In this document: positions 8,873 to 16,971 of the stretch, one piece after another
Numbering within the stretch: the stretch's first letter is position 1
Layout: the number at the start of each line of letters is the position of its first letter
DNA from: Nitrosomonadales bacterium
GTDB taxonomy: Bacteria; Pseudomonadota; Gammaproteobacteria; Burkholderiales; Gallionellaceae
NCBI GenBank assembly: GCA_016223025.1
Contig: JACRPU010000012.1
Span: 1 to 64,000, forward strand
DNA length: 64,000 bases
Reading direction: 5' to 3'
The notes under the pieces: generated by a model
Databases searched by the model: none
Seen by the model: the letters and a program-made list of their open reading frames with translations, nothing else
What the model was told of the DNA's origin: nothing
Program-made: the position numbers and the translations under genes

Positions 8873-10065
8873 AGTGGGTTTGCCCCCTGAAACAACCCCT
8901 CTTTCCAGAGGTAGCCCATTTGATCTCCCTCGGCAATATAGGCAGAAATTTGTTTATCTTCCCCGGCACGTTTGACAAGGGTGTAACCATTTTCCTTTAC
9001 CAACCAGAAAACCTCATTCAACTGCACCGCGTTAAGAAAATCGGGCGAATGGGTCGAAACAAAAACCTGCCCGCCCCGCATGGCATAAGCGCGAAATTCT
9101 TCCGCCAAGTCCCACAACAGGGATGGATATAACTGATTCTCCGGTTCTTCGACACATAACAGAGGGTGAGGCGAAGGGTCATACAGCAACACAAGATAAG
9201 CCAGCATTTTGATCGTGCCATCCGACACATAACGCGCAAGGAAAGGATCCTCGAAAGCCCCATCCTGAAATTTCAGCAACACCCTTCCTTCTTCGGTCGT
9301 TTTGGCTTCGACATGTGAAATCCCTGGCACACGGTTTTTTATTTTTTCCAGAATATTGGCGAACACATCCGGGTGATGCTTGTGCAGATATTCCACCACC
9401 AGAGAAAGATTTTCCCCTTCGCGTGAAAGATGCTCGGCATACCCCGCCTCTTGCTCAGGCCGTGCGCGGCTGATATGAAAATCTGACAGATGCCAGTTTT
9501 CGATCAGATTGCCCAGCGCCACCACAGCGGGGAAACGCTCGAATTGTGCCAATCCTTTGATTGCCAGAATGTCCGGGCTTTTGAGCGTTTGCGCTTCCCG
9601 TTTGAGGTCTTTCTCGTTAGTTACGGACTCCATCTCATTGGTGACAGCCTCGCCGGTGCCATGGCTGAAGTCCAGGAAATGCCAAGGCTGCCCCTTGCTG
9701 CCGCGCCGATAGCGAAGAATCTCGCGGGCAACGACAGGCTTACCGCGTTCCTCGTCTATGGTCAGGCTGTAGGTAATCAGCGTGGAGGAACCGCGCCCCA
9801 AATCGGCACGCAATTTCAACTCAATTTCGATAGGGCCGATACTTTCCCTGCTGCGCACCTCCTGAAATCCCCGGCTCCCCCCCAGCTTGCCCAATGCCGC
9901 CGTCAAATTGGTTGTCATCGCATCGCGCAAAAAACCAAAAACGGAAAACAGTGTGCTTTTTCCCGACCCGTTTGCGCCAACGAGAACGCAAAAATGCGGA
10001 ATGTCGCGCAAATTAACATCCTGAAAGGCACGAAAATTCTTAAGCCTGATTGCTTCGATTCTCAT
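8869..10065 (-). CDS. AAA family ATPase (ABC/SMC-like, OLD/RecF type head)
   Basis: The 398-residue protein has the split ABC ATPase head of the AAA_15/AAA_21 families: IRLKNFRAFQDV, Walker A VGANGSGKST at about 30-39, signature-like ARYVSDGTIKMLAYL, Walker B LLCVEEPENQLYP and switch histidine FVSTHSPDFL. It lacks a long SMC coiled coil and a C-terminal TOPRIM domain, which is instead supplied by the overlapping DUF4276 gene. It starts 4 bases after the mod stop, so mod, ATPase, DUF4276 and res form one operon. I infer a sensor role in an accessory defence module. Confidence 0.85.
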   Translation of the reverse strand: MRIEAIRLKNFRAFQDVNLRDIPHFCVLVGANGSGKSTLFSVFGFLRDAMTTNLTAALGKLGGSRGFQEVRSRESIGPIEIELKLRADLGRGSSTLITYSLTIDEERGKPVVAREILRYRRGSKGQPWHFLDFSHGTGEAVTNEMESVTNEKDLKREAQTLKSPDILAIKGLAQFERFPAVVALGNLIENWHLSDFHISRARPEQEAGYAEHLSREGENLSLVVEYLHKHHPDVFANILEKIKNRVPGISHVEAKTTEEGRVLLKFQDGAFEDPFLARYVSDGTIKMLAYLVLLYDPSPHPLLCVEEPENQLYPSLLWDLAEEFRAYAMRGGQVFVSTHSPDFLNAVQLNEVFWLVKENGYTLVKRAGEDKQISAYIAEGDQMGYLWKEGLFQGANPL

Positions 10066-10069
10066 AATT

Positions 10070-12535
10070 TCACCCCAGTTCCATAATCTTCAACGACTCA
10101 ATCCCTCTATCATCCACGATCTTCACCGCCACCTTGCGATTTTCCCCTGACTCGAATGGTAGCGAAACAGTTCCCTGATAGGCTTTCATCCTTTCCTCGT
10201 CCAACTCGGCGCGAATGTTCTTCTTGAGTTTGAACCAGCCATCGTCTTTTCCCGCCAACGGAAAGAACACCTGCCGCGGAAACAGCGAACGGTCATCGTA
10301 ATCGGTATCCAGCATCCACACGGCGATCTTATTCTTGCCGCCCGATACCAGTTCACCCTTCGACGTATCAAAGTAATCGAAGCCATACACCTCGACTTCG
10401 TAGTTCCCGTCCTTGCGTTGGCGCACTTCCACATCCGGCTGCCCCATCAGCCAGAACGACTGATTGCTGGAACGGCCTTTCTTCAGGTCTTCGGTGAGCA
10501 GGTCGGTATTCATCTGCGCCTTGAGCGCAGTAATACCCTTGAGATGGTCAATATCTTTGGCCGCCTCCGGATCAAAGGTGAAAGCGCAGAACACGATCAC
10601 CTTAGGACGTGGAAATAATTGCGCAGCTTCATCCAGCGCCAATGCCACCTGCCGCTGCTCCAAGGCTGCATGTTCAGGGCCGAAGCTCACTACCGCACGC
10701 TCACCGGTATCTGCCAGCGAACCGCTCGCGTGCAAATAGCGTGTACCCGGCAGCGTTTCCAGTTCGGCAAATTTCAGCATCTGCCCACCCTTGCCGCGTA
10801 TGCCGGTCTTCAGCAACTCGTCGCGCCACTGGTGCTGGCGTGAGGATTCACCGGAACGCGCTATCGCCACATCCGCCTGCCATTCAGCCGATTGGGGCTG
10901 CTCGGCTTCTTCCAGCGCATACACCGTCGGGAACGGCACCGCCTCCACCGTGAACGGGCCGGTAATGCGCAGCTTGTTCTTCGTCACATGCGGCTGGTCG
11001 TAGAGCGTTTCCTGATCAGCGTGCGCGGCGATGGAAGCATCCATCTGTTGTTGCATGGACAGGCGCGCAACGTGGAAAGCATCGAAGGGTTTGCGTGCGG
11101 CTTCCGGCCAGTCGGCAGGGAAATCGAATGGCACTTCCCATTCCTGTAGGGGCGAATTTATTCGCCCTCGGGCGGATGAATCCGCCCCTACAAAAGCCGC
11201 ATTCAACGCCCCCAACGCCGCCTCCACCGCCGGATGCATCCGCTCCCATATCTCGTCGATCTCCGGGTTGTTGGCGATGGATTTCAGAGTAACGTGCGGC
11301 ACGGTCTTGTAGATAAAACCGCTCTTCAAACCCTCGTGCGGATACTTGAGTTCGTAGTAATCGTAGCTCGCCGTCATCAGCCGTTGCTTGGCCAGCGTCA
11401 CCGCCACGCGCGAAGTATCGCAGGTGATCCAGCGCCGCCCCCATTTCTCGGCGACAAAGGCGGTGGTGCCGGAACCGCAAGTCGGATCGAGCACCAGATC
11501 GCCGGGGTCGGTGGTCATCAAGAGGCAACGCTGAATAGCGGCTTCACTTGTTTGAACAGCATAGATTTTGTCAGACGCACCAGTCATGTCTGACCATAAG
11601 TTAGTCAACCGCATGACGGGATAGTCACCGAACTTAAGCAAGTAGCGCACCGTGGCACCTGTCGCTATTAGCCGGTTACACTTAATCAATGTTTCAATCC
11701 CATTCTTAGTTGTCTTCCAGCTTTTTCCACTGGTTGGCGAGAACTTTCTCCCCTGAAATTCAAAATCAAAAATGCACGTAGCCGTGTATCCACTGGATAC
11801 CAAATTTTCTGTAGTGAACGAGCTTTCTGGCGTCGAAGGGGCATCGGAAGTTACACGCCTCCAGTAACCTCCCGGAAGGGCTTCGAATTGATAGGTTTCT
11901 AACTCACGCTCAACAAAAAGTTGGTTGATTTTTATCTTTGAGAAATCCTTGGCATACCAGACAATCATGTCGAAAATCCCGCTCACAACGTCTGAGCCAA
12001 GGCTTCCGCTTGTTCTGTATGCGATAAGCGTGACAAAATTCTCAGAACCGAATATCTCATCACATATCTCCCGCACGTGATGAACATTTTCATCCGATAT
12101 CTGCACAAATACGCTGCCCGATTCGTGCAACAACTCCTTCGCCAACAGCAACCGATCGCGCAAATAGGTCAGGTAGGAATGGATGCCTAACTCCCACGTG
12201 TCGCGGAACGCCTTGATCATCTCCGGCTCTTGCGTGAGGTCTTCGTCCTTGCGGTCTTTTACGTCGCGTTTGTTGGTGAAGGGCTGGAAGTTGGAGCCGT
12301 ACTTGATGCCGTAGGGCGGGTCGAGGTAGATCATCTGCACCTGCCCGGCCATGCTCTCTTTTTGCAGCAGCGAGTTCATCACCAGCAGGCTGTCGCCCGC
12401 GATCATCCGGTTTGCCCAGCCGCGCTCGTGGCGGTAGAAATCAATGGCGTCGCGCAGCGGCACGTTTTCAAACGGCGCATCGAACAGGCCGGGCTGTTGC
12501 CATGCAGAAATCCCCCCTCCGCCCCCCTTTTTCAA
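10070..12535 (-). CDS. mod: Type III DNA methyltransferase Mod, main part (frame-shifted from its N-terminus)
   Basis: This frame encodes most of an N6-adenine methyltransferase that gives a type III enzyme its specificity. It has motif IV DPPYGIKYGSNFQP, the run EDLTQEPEMIKAFRDTWELG usual in this family, and motif I LDPTCGSGTTAFVAEKWG in beta-class order. The natural N-terminus lies in another frame upstream (12468-13013). The two frames overlap inside a repeat at 12509-12605 that is rich in C/G tracts, and the TTG at 12535 is only a nominal start. Removing one base from the 8-base tract at 12593-12600 would join them. A 48-bp palindrome (11145-11192) lies in frame. Mod is therefore broken or phase-variable as sequenced. 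Confidence 0.88.
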   Translation of the reverse strand: MKKGGGGGISAWQQPGLFDAPFENVPLRDAIDFYRHERGWANRMIAGDSLLVMNSLLQKESMAGQVQMIYLDPPYGIKYGSNFQPFTNKRDVKDRKDEDLTQEPEMIKAFRDTWELGIHSYLTYLRDRLLLAKELLHESGSVFVQISDENVHHVREICDEIFGSENFVTLIAYRTSGSLGSDVVSGIFDMIVWYAKDFSKIKINQLFVERELETYQFEALPGGYWRRVTSDAPSTPESSFTTENLVSSGYTATCIFDFEFQGRKFSPTSGKSWKTTKNGIETLIKCNRLIATGATVRYLLKFGDYPVMRLTNLWSDMTGASDKIYAVQTSEAAIQRCLLMTTDPGDLVLDPTCGSGTTAFVAEKWGRRWITCDTSRVAVTLAKQRLMTASYDYYELKYPHEGLKSGFIYKTVPHVTLKSIANNPEIDEIWERMHPAVEAALGALNAAFVGADSSARGRINSPLQEWEVPFDFPADWPEAARKPFDAFHVARLSMQQQMDASIAAHADQETLYDQPHVTKNKLRITGPFTVEAVPFPTVYALEEAEQPQSAEWQADVAIARSGESSRQHQWRDELLKTGIRGKGGQMLKFAELETLPGTRYLHASGSLADTGERAVVSFGPEHAALEQRQVALALDEAAQLFPRPKVIVFCAFTFDPEAAKDIDHLKGITALKAQMNTDLLTEDLKKGRSSNQSFWLMGQPDVEVRQRKDGNYEVEVYGFDYFDTSKGELVSGGKNKIAVWMLDTDYDDRSLFPRQVFFPLAGKDDGWFKLKKNIRAELDEERMKAYQGTVSLPFESGENRKVAVKIVDDRGIESLKIMELG
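11145..11192. repeat. In-frame 48-bp REPIN-like palindrome inside mod
   Basis: Two 23-nt arms (TGTAGGGGCGAATT at the left) form a near-perfect hairpin with a 2-nt loop. The length is exactly 16 codons and the mod frame stays open, adding a short stretch containing GADSSARGRINSPL. A related palindrome with a GTGCGAATTCATTCGCAC core is at 18064-18125. Confidence 0.85.
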
Positions 12536-13013
12536 AGGGGGGGACTTGGAATTGGCAACGCCACCGGCTCCCCCCTTTGCAAAAGGGGGGCTGGGGGGGG
12601 ATTTGCCCCTTGCGCACTGCCGACAAGATACTGGCGGGATCGATGCGTTCGTGGACGTGCAGGGAAACGGTGTCGATGTCGAAGCTGGTGCGCTCGGCCT
12701 TGCCAGCCCAGTTGAGGTAAGGGGATTGCAGCCGCTTCAGTTCGGCCAGCGCATCGCGCATGGTGTCTTGGTCGCCGCTCGCCAGCGCATCGTCAATCAA
12801 CTTTTCGATCTGCGCGCGCTGCCCGTCAAATTGCAGGGCGGGGTCAAGGTGCGGGTCATAAGCCCAAACGGTTTTCGGTTGCGCTGGATCGGTCTCGGGA
12901 TTGACCAGCCCGACATCGGGATTGTTCACCCGCTTATTCGGGTGACGGTAGCTGAGAATTTGCGAGGCATCGCTCCCTGATGCCGCTTTGGATGTTGACT
13001 TCTTGATTGCCAT
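12468..13013 (-). CDS. mod: Mod N-terminal fragment, out of frame with the rest
   Basis: From the ATG at 13013 the frame encodes features expected at the N-terminus of this Mod family: HPNKRVNNPDVGLVNPETD, YDPHLDPALQFDGQ and AERTSFDIDTVSLHVHERID. It then enters the repeat, where the sequence becomes low complexity (PPQPPFCKGG), and stops at 12468. The downstream Mod body continues one base out of register. Whether this is a real frameshift, a reversible tract-length change or a homopolymer sequencing error cannot be settled from one sequence. Upstream, 13014-13122 holds only repeat-like sequence (TTTGGAGTGCAGCGGCTTGC). Confidence 0.75.
   Translation of the reverse strand: MAIKKSTSKAASGSDASQILSYRHPNKRVNNPDVGLVNPETDPAQPKTVWAYDPHLDPALQFDGQRAQIEKLIDDALASGDQDTMRDALAELKRLQSPYLNWAGKAERTSFDIDTVSLHVHERIDPASILSAVRKGQIPPQPPFCKGGSRWRCQFQVPPFEKGGRRGDFCMATARPVRCAV
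12509..12605. repeat. C/G-tract palindromic repeat splitting mod
   Basis: Two hairpins (CCCCCCTTTTTCAAAGGGG and CCCCCCTTTGCAAAAGGGGG) are joined by about 27 bases and flanked by AAATCCCCCC-type ends in inverse orientation. Tracts of 7 G (12537-12543), 6 C, 6 G and 8 G (12593-12600) are present. Both mod frames are open across the element, which locates the frameshift within it. Confidence 0.85.
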
Positions 13014-13122
13014 GCCGCCCCCGCATTTAATTGCAGCGGGCATTATACCCGGCAGCAGCATCGCGTTTAAACGGAGCCGCTTTGGAGTGCAGCGGCTTGC
13101 CGTCTGCGCGACAAGACGTTAG

Positions 13123-13473
13123 CTACGAGAGACCCATGAGTTTGGTCAGCGCCGCGCGAACCACCGCCGCATCGGCTTCCGCGAGCTTGCCCAATTCTCC
13201 CCGGATCAGGCGGTGATCCAGCGTGAACAGTTTGAAGCGTACCTTGGAAGGCGCCGGGAGCCCGGCTGCCGCAAGATCGGTAACGGGGCAATCGAGCGGC
13301 CAGGGGGCATTGGCCTCGGACGTTATCATGGCCATGACAGAATGGCCGGACGGAGTATTGAATGCCGTGGCGTCGGAAAGCACCAGCGCCGGGCGGATCT
13401 TGGCGGCATTGCGGTCGGTGAACGGAAACGGTACGCGCACGACGGAGAACCGGTCAAAGCCCACGGTAGGCAT
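13123..13473 (-). CDS. MazF/PemK-like endoribonuclease toxin
   Basis: The 116-residue product resembles the MazF/PemK (CcdB fold) toxins that cut RNA. It has an N-terminal strand FDRFSVVRVPFPFTD, the KIRPALVLSD motif corresponding to the conserved K-x-RPa/vV segment, VMAMITSEAN and the late helix IRGELGKLAEADAAVV. The ATG at 13473 is preferred over an upstream GTG at 13488 and overlaps the end of the antitoxin gene, the usual coupled order of antitoxin then toxin. It lies between mod and the island edge, probably stabilising the island. Confidence 0.82.
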   Translation of the reverse strand: MPTVGFDRFSVVRVPFPFTDRNAAKIRPALVLSDATAFNTPSGHSVMAMITSEANAPWPLDCPVTDLAAAGLPAPSKVRFKLFTLDHRLIRGELGKLAEADAAVVRAALTKLMGLS

Positions 13474-13684
13474 TCTCGTCGGCTGCACTGTTCCATTCGC
13501 TCAAGGTGCCTTCGACTGCACGCAGATATTCAACATCCAGCGGCTGCACCCGGCGCACGGTCGCCGTGCCGTCGCTGCCAACTTCCCAGGCGATCATATC
13601 CCCTGCCGAAACATGCAGCGCAGCGCGCACATCCTGCGGGATGGTGGTTTGACCTTTTGTGGTAATTTTGGCGATAGCAAGCAT
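13454..13684 (-). CDS. AbrB/MazE-family antitoxin
   Basis: This 76-residue protein has a SpoVT/AbrB swapped-hairpin DNA-binding domain at its N-terminus (IAKITTKGQTTIPQDVRAAL followed by GDMIAWEVGSDG), typical of MazE-type antitoxins, and a C-terminal tail that should wrap the toxin. A strong ribosome binding site (GGAGGAAAG) lies directly before the ATG. Such antitoxins usually repress their own operon; no operator is obvious in 13685-13749. Confidence 0.85.
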   Translation of the reverse strand: MLAIAKITTKGQTTIPQDVRAALHVSAGDMIAWEVGSDGTATVRRVQPLDVEYLRAVEGTLSEWNSAADENAYRGL

Positions 13685-13749
13685 CTTTCCTCCAGTAAGG
13701 AACGCATTACTTCATTACTTTACGCTGGTAATAACAGCCGGTCAATGCA

Positions 13750-13830
13750 TTATTTCTGGTATTTGTTCACCGCCCGGTTATGATGCGTCAGCGTGGAAGG
13801 AAACTCCGAGCTACCGTTGCCGCGTGCCAC
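13750..13830 (-). pseudogene. Second, diverged copy of the mltG 3' end
   Basis: Read on -, this segment encodes VARGNGSSEFPSTLTHHNRA followed by VNKYQK and a TAA stop. It matches the last 26 codons of the intact mltG (VARGDGSSEFSVTLTQHNRA, then VNRYQK) at 21 of 26 residues and about 75% of bases. It has the same orientation, is separated from mltG by a palindromic repeat, and has no upstream mltG sequence. It is a remnant of an mltG allele from another lineage. Confidence 0.9.
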
Positions 13831-13831
13831 A

Positions 13832-13893
13832 ATTTTGGAGTGCGGCGGCTTGCCGCCGCTTTGATAGCTGGAGCTTGCTCCAGCACTCCAGAA
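13832..13893. repeat. REPIN-like palindrome between mltG and its remnant
   Basis: TTTTGGAGTGCGGCGGCTTGCC is followed by a second hairpin (GCTGGAGCTTGCTCCAGC) and the inverse end CACTCCAGAATT. Related TTTGGAGTGC sequences occur at about 13068-13120 and 46861-46976. Confidence 0.75.
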
Positions 13894-13906
13894 TTATTTG
13901 TTCCAT

Positions 13907-14893
13907 TCATTTCTGATAGCGATTAACCGCCCGGTTGTGCTGCGTCAGTGTAACGGAAAACTCCGAACTGCCGTCGCCGCGCGCCACAAAATAGAGGGCG
14001 TCGGTCTTTGCGGGATGCAAGGTTGCCTGAATCGAAGCCAGCCCCGGCAGTGCGATCGGCGTGGGCGGCAGGCCAGTGCGGGTATAGGTGTTGTAGGGGG
14101 CGTCCTCCTGCAAGTCGCGCTTGCGCAGGTTGCCGTCAAATTTGTCGCCCATGCCGTAAATCACCGTTGGGTCGGTTTGCAGCAGCATGCCCTTGCGCAG
14201 GCGGTTGGTGAACACGCCCGCGATCATGCCCCGGTCGCGCGCGGCGCCGGTTTCTTTTTCCACGATGGAGGCCAGGATCAGCGCCTGGTAAGGCGACTCC
14301 AGTGGGAGACCCTGTTCCCGCATTTGCCAGTTTTCCTGCAAATGTTTCTGCATGGTCTCATAGGCGCGCTTGAGCAGGATCAGGTCGCTGGAGCCGCCGG
14401 CAAAATAGTAGGTATCGGGAAAGAATAATCCTTCCAATTGTTTTTCGGGTATGCCGAGACGCTGCAATATTTCCGCTTCGGAGAGTTGCGCCGTATCGTG
14501 GCGGATGTCCGGATTGGCATTCAATGCTGCGCGGAACTGGCCAAAGGTCCAGCCTTCTATGGCGCTGAGCTCGCTTTGTATCCCCTTGCCCTTGGCCAGC
14601 ATGTCCAGCAGTTCGAGCGGGGTGACAGCGGTTTCCAGCACGTATTTGCCGGCCTTGATCTGCGCCGACTTGCCGAGCAGGCGTGCCAGAATGACAAACA
14701 TCCGACCGCTGGACAGCACGCCTTCCTGTTGCAGTTGCTGCGCCGCACCTTTCAGGCTGGTTCCCTGCTTGAGCGAGAACTCGTAAGGCTGCGCGGGCAA
14801 GGTCAGCGGGCGGGTGGCGTAATAGTAAAAATCACCCGCCAGCAGCGCGGCGAGAAAGAACGTGAGAAGCAACAGCCATTTAACCGGACGCAT
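13907..14893 (-). CDS. mltG: Endolytic murein transglycosylase MltG
   Basis: MltG is a membrane-anchored lytic transglycosylase thought to terminate nascent glycan strands. The 328-residue product has an N-terminal membrane anchor (KWLLLLTFFLAALLAGDFYY), a LysM-like region and the YceG domain with the catalytic Glu in ILASIVEKETG, the FFPDTYYF motif and the ending LPPTPIALPGL. It overlaps the end of pabC by 14 bases. Normally tmk follows directly; here a defence island intervenes, and a second copy of the mltG 3' end lies 77 bases beyond the stop. Confidence 0.95.
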   Translation of the reverse strand: MRPVKWLLLLTFFLAALLAGDFYYYATRPLTLPAQPYEFSLKQGTSLKGAAQQLQQEGVLSSGRMFVILARLLGKSAQIKAGKYVLETAVTPLELLDMLAKGKGIQSELSAIEGWTFGQFRAALNANPDIRHDTAQLSEAEILQRLGIPEKQLEGLFFPDTYYFAGGSSDLILLKRAYETMQKHLQENWQMREQGLPLESPYQALILASIVEKETGAARDRGMIAGVFTNRLRKGMLLQTDPTVIYGMGDKFDGNLRKRDLQEDAPYNTYTRTGLPPTPIALPGLASIQATLHPAKTDALYFVARGDGSSEFSVTLTQHNRAVNRYQK

Positions 14894-15689
14894 GGGTCAG
14901 CCATTTCTGCACTTGCAGGGCAACCGGGAAACGGCTCCATGCCCGATCCTGCAACTCTCGCACCGGCCATAAGCCGATGATGCTGTTCACCAGGAATAGC
15001 TCGTCGGCGGCCAGCAATTCCTTCAGCCCGAATTGCGCGATCCGGCATGGCACGCCATGCGCGGCGGCCCACTCCAGCACGCGCTCGCGCTGTATCCCGG
15101 CGACGCCGCAGCGCGACAGTTCGGGCGTCAGCAACGCCCCGCCGCGCACCAGAAACAGGTTGCTGCGCGTGCCTTCGATCACGTTGCCGCCCATGTCCAG
15201 CAGCAATCCTTCGGCGATGCCGACATCATTCCATTCCGCCGCCGCCAACACATTTTCCAGCCGGTTGAGGTGCTTGATGCCGGCCAATTGTGGCTGGTGC
15301 GCGAGGCGCAGGTTGCAAACGCGCAGCTTGATGCCTTGCGTGTAAAACTCGTCAGGGTAAGGCGCAAAGGGAGTAAGGCTCAGGATGCGCGTCGGAGTTG
15401 ATTGTCTGGCTGGCGCGTAGCCGCGCGCGCCCGCCCCGCGCGTAATGATGATTTTGGCCACGCCATCGGTCTGGCCGCCAATCAGGCGTTGCAATTCTTC
15501 CAGCAGGAGGGGTGCATCGGGGCAGGGCAGATTGAGCGAGGCGCAATCCTGTTGCAGCTTGCGGTAATGCCGCTGCCAGAGCAGCGGTTGCCCGCCCATC
15601 ACGCGCAGGGTGCGGAACACGCCGTCGCCGTATAGCAACCCCCGGTCGGCGGCGCTGATCGAATCGCCCAATACGCCGTTGACCAGCAT
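14880..15689 (-). CDS. pabC: Aminodeoxychorismate lyase
   Basis: PabC is a PLP-dependent fold-type IV lyase that turns aminodeoxychorismate into 4-aminobenzoate for folate. The 269-residue product shows RGLLYGDGVFRTLRV at the start, the PLP lysine in IKHLNRLENVLA, and the EGTRSNLFLV and LVNSIIGLWPV motifs. The ATG at 15689 (MLVNGVLGDSIS) is preferred; the open frame extends into fabF but only as a shadow. It starts 11 bases after fabF and overlaps mltG. Confidence 0.93.
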   Translation of the reverse strand: MLVNGVLGDSISAADRGLLYGDGVFRTLRVMGGQPLLWQRHYRKLQQDCASLNLPCPDAPLLLEELQRLIGGQTDGVAKIIITRGAGARGYAPARQSTPTRILSLTPFAPYPDEFYTQGIKLRVCNLRLAHQPQLAGIKHLNRLENVLAAAEWNDVGIAEGLLLDMGGNVIEGTRSNLFLVRGGALLTPELSRCGVAGIQRERVLEWAAAHGVPCRIAQFGLKELLAADELFLVNSIIGLWPVRELQDRAWSRFPVALQVQKWLTHASG

Positions 15690-15700
15690 CGGGATGGGGA

Positions 15701-16933
15701 TCAGATCTTGCGGAACACCAGCGAACCGTTGGTTCCGCCAAAGCCGAAATTGTTGTTCAACGCCGCATCTATCTTCATGTCGCGCGCGGCGTTGGCGCAG
15801 TAATCCAGATCGCACTCGGGATCCTGCTCGAAGATGTTGATAGTGGGCGGAGATACCTGATGATGCACCGCCAGCGCGCAGAACAGCGATTCGATGCCGC
15901 CCGCGCCGCCCAGCAGATGGCCGGTCATGGATTTGGTGGAGTTCACCACCAGTTTTTTGGCATGATCCCCAAAGGCCAGCTTGATCGCGTCGGTTTCGTT
16001 CTTGTCGCCCAGCGGAGTGGAGGTGCCGTGCGCATTGATGTACTGCACCTGGTCAGGGTTCAGCCCGGCGTTGCGCAGCGCGTTCAGCATGCTGCGCTTC
16101 GGGCCGTCGGTGCTCGGTGCGGTCATGTGGTAGGCGTCGGCGCTGGTGCCGTATCCGGACAGCTCGGCATAAATTCTCGCTCCGCGCGCCTTGGCGTGCT
16201 CGTACTCTTCCAGCACCAGCACGCCCGCGCCCTCGCCCATCACGAAACCATCCCGATCCTTGTCCCACGGGCGGCTGGCGGTTGCGGGGTCATCGTTGCG
16301 GGTGGAAAGCGCGCGCGCGGCGGAGAAGCCGCCGATGGCCAGCGGCGATACGGCCGCTTCCGAGCCGCCGCAAACCATCACGTCGGCATCGCCGTATTCG
16401 ATGGTGCGGGCGGATTCGCCGATGCTGTGGGTGCCGGTGGTGCATGCCGTGACGATGGCCAGGTTCGGCCCTTTCAACCCGTACATGATGGACAGGTTGC
16501 CGGAGATCATGTTGATGATGGTGCCGGGAATGAAGAACGGCGAAATCTTGCGCGGGCCGGCAGCCAGGTAATCGTTGTGCGTGTCCTCGATCATCGGCAG
16601 GCCGCCGATGCCGGAGCCGATGCACACGCCGATGCGTTCGGCGTTCTGCCCGGTGACTTCCAGCCCGCAATCCTGGAACGCCTCTTTACCCGCCACCAGG
16701 CCGAAATGGATGAAGCGATCCATGCGGCGCGCATCCTTGGCCGGGATATATTGCGTCACGTCGAACTCCCGCACTTCGCCCGCAACCTGGCAGGCGAAAG
16801 CCGAGGGGTCGAAACGGCTGATGCGGGTGATGCCGGATTTGCCTTCGACAAGGTTCCGCCATGCCTGCCGCACCCCGATGCCTACAGGGGAAACGATACC
16901 CAGGCCGGTAACAACAATCCTGCGTCTAGCCAA
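15701..16933 (-). CDS. fabF: 3-oxoacyl-ACP synthase II
   Basis: FabF condenses malonyl-ACP with growing acyl-ACP in type II fatty acid synthesis. The 410-residue thiolase-fold protein carries the catalytic cysteine in ACTTGTHSIGES and the two histidines in INAHGTSTPLGD and KSMTGHLLGGAGG, plus the C-terminal NNNFGFGGTNGSLVF. All active-site residues are present and the length is normal. It follows acpP by 38 bases in a fabH-fabD-fabG-acpP-fabF cluster. Confidence 0.97.
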   Translation of the reverse strand: MARRRIVVTGLGIVSPVGIGVRQAWRNLVEGKSGITRISRFDPSAFACQVAGEVREFDVTQYIPAKDARRMDRFIHFGLVAGKEAFQDCGLEVTGQNAERIGVCIGSGIGGLPMIEDTHNDYLAAGPRKISPFFIPGTIINMISGNLSIMYGLKGPNLAIVTACTTGTHSIGESARTIEYGDADVMVCGGSEAAVSPLAIGGFSAARALSTRNDDPATASRPWDKDRDGFVMGEGAGVLVLEEYEHAKARGARIYAELSGYGTSADAYHMTAPSTDGPKRSMLNALRNAGLNPDQVQYINAHGTSTPLGDKNETDAIKLAFGDHAKKLVVNSTKSMTGHLLGGAGGIESLFCALAVHHQVSPPTINIFEQDPECDLDYCANAARDMKIDAALNNNFGFGGTNGSLVFRKI

Positions 16934-16971
16934 GCTGACTCCGCTGAAAAACGAGCGATATGAATGAAGGG

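Noticed and set aside
8315-10065. Naming the ATPase/DUF4276 pair PARIS
   Set aside because: PARIS uses a DUF4435 effector. This partner fits DUF4276, so only the general ATPase plus TOPRIM-like architecture is shared.
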